From contig CAYRLB010000014.1 in assembly GCA_964424945.1 (NCBI GenBank), forward strand, positions 1-52,949: a stretch of DNA of 52,949 bases. The letters are read 5' to 3'. Source of the DNA: WHSP01 sp964424945 (GTDB taxonomy: Bacteria; Gemmatimonadota; Gemmatimonadetes; Longimicrobiales; Longimicrobiaceae). The notes below the pieces were generated by a model. That model had not been told where the DNA came from. It was given only the letters and a program-made list of their open reading frames with translations, and ran no database searches. The stretch's first letter is position 1, and every line of letters starts with the position of its first letter. Positions 8,707-16,648 of this stretch are shown here, piece after piece. The position numbers were made by a program, and so were the translations under genes.

Positions 8707-9410
8707 GACGTGGGCGCCTGCTCGATGGAAAGCGCGTCGAGCGCGGCGCCGCCAAGGGTCCACTCCAGCCAGAGCAGGCGACGGACGACCTTGCGGACGG
8801 TCCACTCCTCCCCCTCGATCTCGATGCTTCCCTCGAGCGTCGCCTCATCGATTTCGGTCAGGCGGGTGACCACGAGCGCCATCGATGTGTCCAGCCGCGA
8901 AATGACGCGCTCCGGAACCTCGCCGAGGGGGGAAGCGCCGAGCCGCGTCAGGATCCACCAGCTCGCACGGGCCAGTTCATCGAGGATGAGCCGCACGTTC
9001 AGCTCCGGCGTACCCATCAGTTCGAGATCGGCATCCTTCGACCGCCGGAACCAGGGAAGGATGCGAGCCCGGAGCGCGCCCAGGATGCGGACGGCGCGAG
9101 CGATTTCCTCCCTGCTCATCGGCTCATGATCCGCGTCGAAGCAGGCTGTTGATTCTCCGGCGAGGACCCTCGCATCGGTGCGCACCCATTCGTCCACCTG
9201 CACGTCGATTTCGACTTCCCGCGGCGGCGTCGGCTCCCCTGCATCGGACAGGAACTGGAGCCAGTCGTTCATCGCGACGGTCCACGCCTCGACGGCATCC
9301 TCCGCGGAAGACCCCATCGCGACGCATCCGGGAAGGGTGAACCCATGCGCGAGAAAGGCGCCATCGGCGCCCTCTTCGATGGCCACGACCTGGGGGGGAA
9401 TTCGGATCAT
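8703..9410 (-). CDS. HicB-like plus DinB-like two-part protein
   Basis: A 235-residue protein of unknown function. Residues 1-55 resemble a HicB-type antitoxin fold (ending in PGCVAMGSSAEDAVEAW). Residues about 95-235 resemble a DinB/YfiT four-helix bundle, ending in EWTVRKVVRRLLWLEWTL. The His residues that bind metal in typical DinB enzymes are not seen at the expected places, so catalysis is doubtful. It overlaps its upstream and downstream genes by four bases each (ATGA), so all three products are probably made together. No HicA toxin gene is adjacent, which argues against a classical toxin-antitoxin pair. Domain calls rest on visual similarity. Confidence 0.65.
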   Translation of the reverse strand: MIRIPPQVVAIEEGADGAFLAHGFTLPGCVAMGSSAEDAVEAWTVAMNDWLQFLSDAGEPTPPREVEIDVQVDEWVRTDARVLAGESTACFDADHEPMSREEIARAVRILGALRARILPWFRRSKDADLELMGTPELNVRLILDELARASWWILTRLGASPLGEVPERVISRLDTSMALVVTRLTEIDEATLEGSIEIEGEEWTVRKVVRRLLWLEWTLGGAALDALSIEQAPTS

Positions 9411-10360
9411 GCGATGACGGCAGGTTCAAGAATCTCGAGAGTCCCGGCCGAGGCGTCCATGCGGGCAGCAACACCCTCCGGCAGGGTCCATGTCGATGGA
9501 ATATGGCCGAATGGGAGGTCCCCGACGATAGGGACTCCCAGCGGCGACAGCCGCTCGGAGGCGATCTCGAGCGAATCCAGATAGCCGGCGCCACCCATAT
9601 CGGGTCTCTCGGAGAAGCCGCCGACCGCGATTCCCGCCACGCCTTCGAACGCACCGGCCAGCAGCAGCTGCGTCAGAAGACGGTCGACGCGATAAGCCGC
9701 CTCACCGACCTCCTCGATGAAGAGAATGGCGTCCGAAGCATTGACCTGGTAAGGAGTTCCGACGGTTGCGGCCAGAAGCGCGAGGTTCCCCCCGACCAGA
9801 CGTCCCTCGGCAGTGCCGGGCACCAGGGTGGTCCCGCGGGTCGGGCCTTCCTCCGGGAAGGGGAGAATGCCCGCGGCCCGCGGTTCCAGCATCCGCTGCA
9901 GCGCGGCGACCGAGAAGTCGGGTAGTTCGAATGCCGCGGCGTGAGGGCCGTGGAAGGTCACGATGCCATTCCTGCGCGCAGCGAGATGCAGCGCGGTCAC
10001 ATCGCTGAAGCCGATCAGCGGGCGAGGGCGCTCGCGCAATGCCGTAAAGTCGAGCAGGGGAAGAAGGCGCATCATGCCATAGCCTCCGCGGAGGAGCCAG
10101 ATCAGATCATTCTCCTCCGAATCGATCGCAGCCTGCAGATCCCTTAGCCGAATCTCGTCCGAGCCGGCCAGATATCCCTCCCGAAGATGGACGCCCTCAC
10201 CGAGGACGGGCGTCCAGCCGAGCGACTCCACACGCGCAACAGCGCGACCGATACCGCCGTCGGGAACGGGCCCGCTTGCCGCGATCAGCGCCACCCGAGC
10301 ACCCTCGGGCGGTGCAACGGGCAGGACACGCTCCAATTTCGACAGGATCAGAGCTCCCAC
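9407..10360 (-). CDS. Peptidase S66 family LD-carboxypeptidase
   Basis: Murein tetrapeptide LD-carboxypeptidase family (317 residues), which removes the terminal D-alanine from muropeptides during cell-wall recycling. The nucleophile serine lies in LIGFSDVTALHLA, preceded by WLLRGGYGMMRLLP. The later VGGNLALLAATVGTPY and the C-terminal LPFGHIPSTWTLPEG with its catalytic His are conserved in the family. The GTG at 10360 is the only reasonable start in the open frame, but its Shine-Dalgarno is poorly spaced, so the start is uncertain. It is the first gene of a three-gene coupled unit. Together with Mpl elsewhere in the window it points to active murein recycling. Confidence 0.9.
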   Translation of the reverse strand: MGALILSKLERVLPVAPPEGARVALIAASGPVPDGGIGRAVARVESLGWTPVLGEGVHLREGYLAGSDEIRLRDLQAAIDSEENDLIWLLRGGYGMMRLLPLLDFTALRERPRPLIGFSDVTALHLAARRNGIVTFHGPHAAAFELPDFSVAALQRMLEPRAAGILPFPEEGPTRGTTLVPGTAEGRLVGGNLALLAATVGTPYQVNASDAILFIEEVGEAAYRVDRLLTQLLLAGAFEGVAGIAVGGFSERPDMGGAGYLDSLEIASERLSPLGVPIVGDLPFGHIPSTWTLPEGVAARMDASAGTLEILEPAVIA

Positions 10361-10533
10361 CCTCCCGTCCGGCCGGAGGGCGCTATGTGCCGAATTATGA
10401 AAGTCTTAGAGCGGCTGGTCCGTGTCATGGGCAGGAAAATAGTGACGCATCGGGGCGCTGACAACGTGAAGTGACGCCGACGGGAAATGGAGGCCCCCCG
10501 CGTCACACGTCAGGCTTTCCCCAACCGCCCTCG

Positions 10534-13500
10534 TCAAAGAAGGTCGAATTGATCGCTCCCGGCGATGCCCTCGGCTCCTTCCGCGCTGTCCATCACGTTC
10601 GGCGATGAAGAAGCCTCCGCGCCCGGGTCGGATGCGGCCTTGCGCCCCTTCCGGCGTTTCGTCGGGGCGATCTGCTTTTCATCTTCTACCGCGTTCTGTG
10701 GCGCAGGAGCGTCGGCCGAGGCCCTCCGTCGCCGTTTCTTCGGCACCTCCGGGGACAGTACAATGCTCTCCTCAGGCGCGCCCGGTGCGGGCTCCGGCAG
10801 GCTTGGCGCCTGCTCTGCGGGATTCTCCACGTCGGAAGCGTCTTCCTCCACATCAGGAGCGCCTTCCGACTTCACAGCGGGAGATGCCTCCAGCTTCGGC
10901 GCGGGGCCATCACCACTTCGACGCGCCGGGACCTCCTCACCGAGAGGCGCCTCCTCGCGATCCGGGCTGCTTACTGCCACGGATTCGCCAGCTCCCTCAC
11001 CGTCCGGCTCCTCTCCGCTCAGCTCCTCCCCTGCCAGCTTCGTAGCACCCTCCTCCACGGCCGTTTCAGGGATCGTCGTCGTCCCGCCTTCGGCGCCAGA
11101 GGCCGGACCGCCGGAAGCTCCTCCACCTGCCTCGCCTGACCCCGGGATGCCGTCGTCCGGGCCATCTCCACCCGTGCCGCTCGCCCGCTCCGCGGCCCGG
11201 GTAAGAAGCTGGAGGGTAACCCCCTTATCAGGCTTTGCCGCAGGTTCGAGCGCATCGCCGAAACCTCCCGCTGCGACCGCGTCGGAGGAAAGGCGTAGCG
11301 GTAGCGTCTCGGCGGCTCCCTTCATCCGGCCGACGACCATCAGTTCGTCGCCAGGGAGCACTTCAATCGCCCCGATGAGTGTGCCGGTGCGGTTGTCGAC
11401 GGGGAAAGCCACCGTCCCACGCCCGTCCCTACGCTGGATCGCGAACTCCCCCAAGGGGATACGCCGCCCGAAGCCCTTCTGGGAGATCGCGCACACCTCC
11501 GCATCCCGTCGGACGAGCAATGACCCGACGATGCGCTGCGACGGGGAAAGCTTGATTCCGCGCACCCCCTGCGCCGCACGACCCATCTCCGGCACCGCTT
11601 CAACCTCGAAGCGGATCGCACGCCCTTCGCTGCTGATCAGCAGGAGATCGGCCCGCTGTTCCATCAGATGGACATCGAGAAGGCGATCGCCCTCCCGAAG
11701 ATTGATGGCATTCACCCCGCCGGCCCGCATCGACAGGAATTGTTCGAGAGGGGTTCGTTTGACATTCCCCTGCTCGGTGACGAAGAGAAGCTGAGCTTCA
11801 TCCTCCTGGGAAACCCTCGCGAGCGAAACGAGCGTGGCGATCTGCTCATCCTTCTCTATGCCGAGAAGCTGCTGGGTGGACTTCCCGCGCGACCCGCGAT
11901 CGGATTCGGGGACGTCCGCCACGCCGAGCCCATGGGCATGCCCTCTCTTCGTGAAGAAGAGGAGGGTATCGGAGGTGCTCGCCGGAAAGAGATATTCGAT
12001 GAAATCCTCCGGGAACCGCTCCATCTCGCTGACGGACTTCCCGGTGCTGAGGCGGCGACGGTACAGATACATCGGGATCTGTTTCACGAAGCCGTGATGG
12101 CTCGCCGCTACCACCACCTCCTCCTGCGACACCATCGACTCGATCAGCGATTCCGGCTTCGCGTCGACGATCCGGGTGCGGCGTGCATCGCCGTACTTCT
12201 CCAGGATGCCGGCTAGCTCTTGCCGCAGCACCCCCTCCTGGAGTGCGCGATCCTCGAGCAGCGCATCGAGTTCGGTGATGCGGGCGTGCAGTACGTCGAG
12301 CCTTGCCTTCAGGTCCTTCCCCTCGAGGAGCGTCAGGCGGTAGAGGCGCATCATGAGAATCGCGTCCGCCTGGATCTGCGTGAGGCCGAACTCGGCCCGC
12401 AGCTTCTGCGCGGCAGTATCCCTGCGTTGCGACCCCCGGATGATGGCGACGACCCGGTCGATGTTCTTCAGCGCGATCCGCAGCCCCTCCAGCACATGCG
12501 CCTCCGCCGCGGCCTTCTCCCGCTCCCACCGCGACCGCCGCACGATCACATCGATCCGGTGATCGCGGAAGCGTTCGAGCATCTGCTTTAGGGTGAACTC
12601 CTTCGGGACTCCGTTGTCGAGCGCCAGACTGATGACGCCGAAGGTCGACTGCAGCGAGGTCCATTTGAGGAGTGCGCGCACAGCCTTCTTCGCGTCTGCT
12701 CCCCGCTTCAGCTCGATCACGAGGCGGATGCCGTCGCGGTCCGACTCGTCACGCAGGTCGGAGATGTCGGGAGTTCTTCCCTTCTTGGCGAGATCGACGA
12801 TCTGCTCGATCAGCCGGGTCTTGTTCGTCGCATAGGGGATTTCCGTCACCACGAGCTGTTCGCGCCCCCCGCGCCGCGTCTCACGACCGATGCGCCCCTG
12901 CATCACGACCCGACCGCGCCCGGTCATATACGCCTGTCGGATGCCCTCCCGCCCTACGATCAGCCCACCGGTCGGAAAGTCCGGCCCGGGGATGATCTCC
13001 ATCAGCTCGTCGATGGTGCATTCCGGGTGGTCCAGCAGGTGGATCGCTGCCTTTACGACCTCAGTCAGGTTGTGGGGCGGGATGTTCGTGCTCATCCCGA
13101 CGGCGATTCCGCTGCTTCCATTCACCAGCAGATTCGGAACGCGCGCGGGGAGAACCGTCGGCTCCTCGAGCCGGTCGTCGAAGTTCGGCGCGAAGGCGAC
13201 GGTATCGCGGTCTATATCGGCGAGAAGCTCCATCGCGCTGGGCGAGCGGCGCGCTTCGGTATACCGATCGGCGGCCGCGGAATCGCCGTCGATCGACCCG
13301 AAGTTACCCTGACCATCGATGAGCGGGTAACGCAGGGAGAAGTCCTGGACCATCCGGACGAGCGCATCGTAGACCGCGGTGTCGCCATGCGGATGGTACT
13401 TGCCGAGAACGTCACCGACGACGGTCGCGCTCTTCTTGAAGGGCTGCGTCGGCGCGAGCCCGGCCTCGTTCATCGCGTAGAGGATCCGGCGATGGACGGG

Positions 13501-13626
13501 CTTGAGGCCGTCGCGCACGTCGGGAAGCGCGCGCTGGACGATGACGCTCATCGAGTAGTCGAGGAAGGACTGCTTCATCTCGTCCTCGATATGTCGGGCT
13601 ACTACACGGTCACGCTGGTTGGTCAC
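10534..13626 (-). CDS. gyrA: DNA gyrase subunit A (GyrA/ParC family) with long acidic tail
   Basis: Type IIA topoisomerase breakage-reunion subunit, 1030 residues. The catalytic tyrosine is Tyr122 in AADRYTEARR, numbering exactly as in E. coli GyrA. The quinolone region reads GKYHPHGDTAVYDALV (Thr83, Asp87). The six-bladed C-terminal pinwheel begins near residue 505. The usual GyrA box (QRRGGKG) at blade 1 is degenerate (YRRRLSTGK, 522-530), while a box-like QRRDGRG appears at 731-737 in a later blade. After about residue 815 comes a 215-residue Gly/Pro/Glu-rich disordered tail containing KKRRRR and KRRKGRK clusters. The start is GTG with no clear Shine-Dalgarno; the family alignment needs it. 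No gyrB is adjacent, so a ParC-like role cannot be excluded. Confidence 0.93.
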   Translation of the reverse strand: MTNQRDRVVARHIEDEMKQSFLDYSMSVIVQRALPDVRDGLKPVHRRILYAMNEAGLAPTQPFKKSATVVGDVLGKYHPHGDTAVYDALVRMVQDFSLRYPLIDGQGNFGSIDGDSAAADRYTEARRSPSAMELLADIDRDTVAFAPNFDDRLEEPTVLPARVPNLLVNGSSGIAVGMSTNIPPHNLTEVVKAAIHLLDHPECTIDELMEIIPGPDFPTGGLIVGREGIRQAYMTGRGRVVMQGRIGRETRRGGREQLVVTEIPYATNKTRLIEQIVDLAKKGRTPDISDLRDESDRDGIRLVIELKRGADAKKAVRALLKWTSLQSTFGVISLALDNGVPKEFTLKQMLERFRDHRIDVIVRRSRWEREKAAAEAHVLEGLRIALKNIDRVVAIIRGSQRRDTAAQKLRAEFGLTQIQADAILMMRLYRLTLLEGKDLKARLDVLHARITELDALLEDRALQEGVLRQELAGILEKYGDARRTRIVDAKPESLIESMVSQEEVVVAASHHGFVKQIPMYLYRRRLSTGKSVSEMERFPEDFIEYLFPASTSDTLLFFTKRGHAHGLGVADVPESDRGSRGKSTQQLLGIEKDEQIATLVSLARVSQEDEAQLLFVTEQGNVKRTPLEQFLSMRAGGVNAINLREGDRLLDVHLMEQRADLLLISSEGRAIRFEVEAVPEMGRAAQGVRGIKLSPSQRIVGSLLVRRDAEVCAISQKGFGRRIPLGEFAIQRRDGRGTVAFPVDNRTGTLIGAIEVLPGDELMVVGRMKGAAETLPLRLSSDAVAAGGFGDALEPAAKPDKGVTLQLLTRAAERASGTGGDGPDDGIPGSGEAGGGASGGPASGAEGGTTTIPETAVEEGATKLAGEELSGEEPDGEGAGESVAVSSPDREEAPLGEEVPARRSGDGPAPKLEASPAVKSEGAPDVEEDASDVENPAEQAPSLPEPAPGAPEESIVLSPEVPKKRRRRASADAPAPQNAVEDEKQIAPTKRRKGRKAASDPGAEASSSPNVMDSAEGAEGIAGSDQFDLL

Positions 13627-13851
13627 GGAATGCAGTTGCGCTGAACTTCGGGGGATTTTCGGGCCCGGGCAGCCCCATCATGCGGAGCGAAGGCGGGGAA
13701 GGCAAGGAGGGACGGACCTGATTATGTGTCGACGACGGGCGAGCGAAATCGCTGTTCGCCCGCACAGATACAGGAAAGATGGGGAGGACGCCGGGTCGAG
13801 CCGGAGGCGGCAGTTGACGATGGGGTGGGAATGAAGGAAAGAGGATGGACT
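13627..13851 (-). other. Gene-free spacer upstream of gyrA with an imperfect hairpin
   Basis: This 225-base interval separates the TPR gene from gyrA. On the minus strand CGGGCGA (13756-13762) pairs with TCGCCCG (13736-13742), continuing as GCGA/TCGC with a small bulge. It could end the TPR transcript or form part of the gyrA leader. I see no convincing promoter hexamers or gene. Confidence 0.35.
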
Positions 13852-14154
13852 TCAGTCGTCCATCTCTTCCTCGAGCTCCATCGCCAGTGTGGGATGGCCA
13901 TGGCGGTTCGCCGCAGCTATTCCCTGGAGATATGCCTCGCGGGCCTCGTCGGTTCGGCCGAGTTGCCTGAGGGCGCGCGCGAGGCGGCCATAGGCGTTCC
14001 CCTCGTCATCGGCAGCCGCGAGATACTTCTGCAGGTGCTCTACCACCTCATCCCAACGACCGAGCCGCTCCAGTTCGAGGGCGAGGCCGAACCGGGCGCG
14101 GGGGTCCGACGGGCGGGCGGCGAGCATGCGCTCCAGTGCTTCGATACGGGACAT
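13852..14154 (-). CDS. Small TPR protein
   Basis: A 100-residue protein made of about two and a half tetratricopeptide repeats: PSDPRARFGLALELERLGRW, then a helix pair through GNAYGRLARALRQLGRTDEA, ending in an acidic LEEEMDD. It lacks a signal peptide, so it is likely a cytoplasmic protein-protein interaction module. The ATG at 14152-14154 is the only sensible start. It lies 79 bases after the TPR/HD-GYP gene on the same strand, but an unusual nested inverted repeat fills that gap, so co-transcription is uncertain. Confidence 0.8.
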   Translation of the reverse strand: MSRIEALERMLAARPSDPRARFGLALELERLGRWDEVVEHLQKYLAAADDEGNAYGRLARALRQLGRTDEAREAYLQGIAAANRHGHPTLAMELEEEMDD

Positions 14155-14163
14155 AAAGCTATC

Positions 14164-14233
14164 GGCTGTCGGCGGATCACTATGGCACGCATACAGATTA
14201 GCTGCTGTGAGGCGTGGCAGCTAGCCGACAGCC
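14164..14233. repeat. Nested inverted repeats between the HD-GYP and TPR genes
   Basis: GGCTGTCGGC (14164-14173) pairs perfectly with GCCGACAGCC (14224-14233). Inside, TAGCTGC (14199-14205) pairs with GCAGCTA (14217-14223) around 11 bases. On the right the two arms abut, so the full right side is a 17-base arm whose left partner is interrupted by 25 unpaired bases. The block starts immediately past the HD-GYP stop codon on the minus strand and could be a terminator, RNA structure or small mobile repeat. Confidence 0.6.
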
Positions 14234-15802
14234 CTAGAATCCACCCCGTTCGACGAGGCTCACAAAGGTCCCGAACAGGTCCGGATCGAAGAGCTTCCCG
14301 GCGTCGGTCTCCATGATCTGCAGCGCCGCTTCCTGGCTGTGCGCGCCCCGGAAGCTCCTTGGGCTCGTCAGCGCATCGTACACATCCGCGATCGCCACCA
14401 GCCGCGCGCTGAAGGGGATCTCCTCCCCGGCCAGCCGGTCCGGGTACCCGCTCCCGTCCCACGCCTCATGGTGGCTCCGCACCACCGGCCGCACCTCCGC
14501 CGGGAAGTCCAGCTGCCGCGCCATCGAGTCCCCCATGATCGTGTGCACCTTCATCAGCTCCCGCTCGTCCACGTCCAGCGCCTCCGTCTTGCTCAGCACC
14601 TCCGCCGGAACCGCCATGTTCCCGAGGTCGTGGATCAGCGCACCGATCCGCAGATACGTCAGGTCCCAGCCGCCCACCCCCACCTCCCGCGCCAGCTTCG
14701 ACGCATACTCCGCCACCCGCTGCGCATGCCCCACCTGGTATGGGTCCTTCCCCTCCGTCAGCGCCGCGCCCCACCCCTGCACCGCGGGCAGATACAGCTC
14801 CTTCAGCCGCGCCAGCCGACGCTCGATGTCCAGCACCTCACGCCCTGCCTTCAGCCCCTGGAAGAGCCCCAGCGCACGGTTCAGATACAGGATCCCCTCC
14901 TGCTTCCGCTCCTCCTCCAGATGCAGCAGCGCCCACTCCAGCTGCGTCTCCGCCTGCAGCAGCCGATCCTGACACGACTCCGCCATCCCCAGGCTCAGCG
15001 CAAAGTGCGTGTCCGCCTGCTCCGGCTTCCCCGTCTCCCGGTAGACGATCCCGAAAAACTTGTACGCCTCCGCGATCCCCGGCTTCGCACGCAGCCGGTG
15101 GAAAACCTGAAGGCTGCGCTCAACACTCTCCGACGCCGCCAGATACCGACGGCGCTTCAGGTGCAGCTCCGCACGGTTCAGCTCCACCTTTCCCGCCATC
15201 ATCGTGTCACCCGTCCGCGACGCCAGCGCCGACGCCTCCGTGAAACACGAATCCGCAGCCTCCCACTCCCCAAGATCGATGTGCGCCATCCCCATGTTGT
15301 TCAGCGCACGCGTCGCCGTGAACTCGTCCCCCAACCGGCGGTACCGCTCCAGCGCCGACCGGTAGCTCAGCAGCGCGATCGCAACATTCCCCTGGATGTT
15401 CGCAATCGTCCCCAGATTCTGGTCGATCTGCGCCACCAGACGGTCATGGCCATCCTGCTCGGAGAGCTCTCGCGCCTTCAGGAATATCTCCGCCGCCTCA
15501 TCGAGATTCCCGCGCAGCAGTTCGACATTCGCCAGGCACAGGTGTGCAGCCGCCACCTCCGAGGAAGCGCCCGCGCACTCGGCGGCGATGCGGCTCGCGT
15601 GAAATGCCGACGACGCATCATCGAGCTCACCCCGCTCCGCGTGGACGGTGCCGGCCCAGCGCAGAAGCTCAGCCCGCGCACGGACATCGCTTGCAGCCGG
15701 GAGAAGGGTCAGCGCCGTCTCGTAATGGGCGAGTGCCTCGTCCCAGGCACCGCTGCGCTGTGCTTCGCGGCCGGATTCAACGAGAGTCTGGAGCATCTGC
15801 AT
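14234..15802 (-). CDS. TPR and HD-GYP domain signalling protein
   Basis: 522 residues: about 340 residues of tetratricopeptide-like repeats, then an HD-GYP domain. The phosphohydrolase motifs are present: HAQRVAEYASKLA, LIHDLGN (HD pair), the HTIMGD region, HHEAWDGSGYP (the GYP motif) and ADVYDALTSPRSFR. HD-GYP proteins usually degrade cyclic di-GMP; activity here is inferred. No signal peptide or membrane helix is seen. From about 14340 to 15380 nearly every codon ends in G (GAG, GCG, CTG, CGG), unlike the ends of the gene and its neighbours. A 178-bp piece (14628-14805) recurs almost unchanged at 31506-31683. ATG at 15802 is used; a second ATG lies two codons later. Confidence 0.93.
   Translation of the reverse strand: MQMLQTLVESGREAQRSGAWDEALAHYETALTLLPAASDVRARAELLRWAGTVHAERGELDDASSAFHASRIAAECAGASSEVAAAHLCLANVELLRGNLDEAAEIFLKARELSEQDGHDRLVAQIDQNLGTIANIQGNVAIALLSYRSALERYRRLGDEFTATRALNNMGMAHIDLGEWEAADSCFTEASALASRTGDTMMAGKVELNRAELHLKRRRYLAASESVERSLQVFHRLRAKPGIAEAYKFFGIVYRETGKPEQADTHFALSLGMAESCQDRLLQAETQLEWALLHLEEERKQEGILYLNRALGLFQGLKAGREVLDIERRLARLKELYLPAVQGWGAALTEGKDPYQVGHAQRVAEYASKLAREVGVGGWDLTYLRIGALIHDLGNMAVPAEVLSKTEALDVDERELMKVHTIMGDSMARQLDFPAEVRPVVRSHHEAWDGSGYPDRLAGEEIPFSARLVAIADVYDALTSPRSFRGAHSQEAALQIMETDAGKLFDPDLFGTFVSLVERGGF
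14628..14805 (-). repeat. Copy 1 of a 178-bp duplication, inside the HD-GYP gene
   Basis: This segment encodes the linker and first part of the HD-GYP domain, from LKELYLPAVQGWG up to the His of the HD pair. It matches 31506-31683 in the same orientation at 177 of 178 positions; the one difference is G at 14786 versus A at 31664. Flanks are unrelated on both sides. Confidence 0.93.
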
Positions 15803-15851
15803 GGTCAGCTACCCACCCGATCGCAGCAATTCAGTCGATCCAATATCGGTT

Positions 15852-16394
15852 TCAGGGCCACGCAAGGCCGAAAAGTGAGAAGTGCGGCAGGTTGGCTGTA
15901 GCGACCCTGCCGATGACACGCACATCCGTTTCGAGTTCCTCGGCCACACCGTCAGGTCTGAAGTACACGACAGTAGCGCCGGATGATTCACCCGGCGCAT
16001 CGTGCACCTTGTGAAAGCTGAGCGACAGCGTGACCGGCGCCTCGAAGCCGGCGGCGCCCACATCATTCCGGTCCCGAACGCCTGCCGCGAGCCGGATCCG
16101 CAGAGGCGTTCCCGGATCGCGGGCCATCGTGAACCGGGTGAGCCCCTTCACTGCCCCGCGCGTGACGGTCAGCATATGCCGATCGAGGGTGATCGTTCCG
16201 CCCGCCGGACCGATGAGGGCGCTGACGCTCCCTACCTCAGGATCCCGCTCTGCGGCCACGGTCAGAAGTCGTCCCGCGGCGCTCGTGACCGTAACCGGCC
16301 CTTCGACGGCATACCGCTCCCGAGGGATGCCGTTCAGCACCTCCCACTCCCCGACGCCAGGTGAAGCGGTCATCATCGAAACCGTCGAAGCCAT
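15852..16394 (-). CDS. Uncharacterised protein with ZU5-like domain
   Basis: I do not recognise a named family for the whole protein. The middle part, GPAGGTITLDRHMLTVTRGA, resembles the start of a ZU5 domain, a beta-sandwich found in surface and scaffold proteins. The C-terminal part is beta-rich and ends at FSLFGLAWP. No clear signal peptide is visible. The ATG at 16394 was chosen; the upstream extension looks non-coding, and a GTG at about 16439 behind GGGGGT or ATGs at 16376 and 16373 are alternatives. It stops 49 bases before the HD-GYP gene on the same strand and is divergent from the M48 protease gene. Confidence 0.65.
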   Translation of the reverse strand: MASTVSMMTASPGVGEWEVLNGIPRERYAVEGPVTVTSAAGRLLTVAAERDPEVGSVSALIGPAGGTITLDRHMLTVTRGAVKGLTRFTMARDPGTPLRIRLAAGVRDRNDVGAAGFEAPVTLSLSFHKVHDAPGESSGATVVYFRPDGVAEELETDVRVIGRVATANLPHFSLFGLAWP

Positions 16395-16527
16395 CCTGAA
16401 CGTTCTGCTGAGGAAGAAGATACCGACCGAATCCCCCACATTTACCCCCGGATCCGGACACACCGATCGCGCAGCGCGCGGGCGAGGCGCGCCGATTCGG
16501 CCAAAGCCGGCAATACAAAATGATAGC

Positions 16528-16544
16528 GGTGAGCGCCGCTCACC
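16528..16544. promoter_or_regulatory. Perfect 17-bp dyad in a divergent intergenic region
   Basis: GGTGAGCG and CGCTCACC flank a single central base, a perfect dyad of the size bound by dimeric repressors. It lies between the divergent ZU5-like and M48 genes. On the minus strand a TATCAT (-10-like) begins two bases past it. The rest of 16395-16648 has no gene. Operator function is inferred. Confidence 0.45.
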
Positions 16545-16648
16545 AGTTACGATTTCGTCATCCGGGACGCCCCGCAGGAACCGGCACCGGCCCTTCTCTT
16601 GCGGATTCCGGGACTTGGAACAGAGCACACTCTTAACCAGGCCTTCTC

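Noticed and set aside
8703..9410. HicAB toxin-antitoxin module
   Set aside because: Only a HicB-like segment is present, fused to another domain; no HicA-like ORF of about 60-80 codons lies on either side.
8068..10533. Cobalamin riboswitch for the PduO operon
   Set aside because: I looked for the B12-box and the surrounding pairing upstream of the S66 gene and between the genes and could not recognise them.
14339..15901. 520-codon open frame on the plus strand across the HD-GYP gene
   Set aside because: It exists because the G-ending codons of the minus-strand gene remove stops from the antisense strand. The product is Arg/Pro/Leu-rich without any motif.
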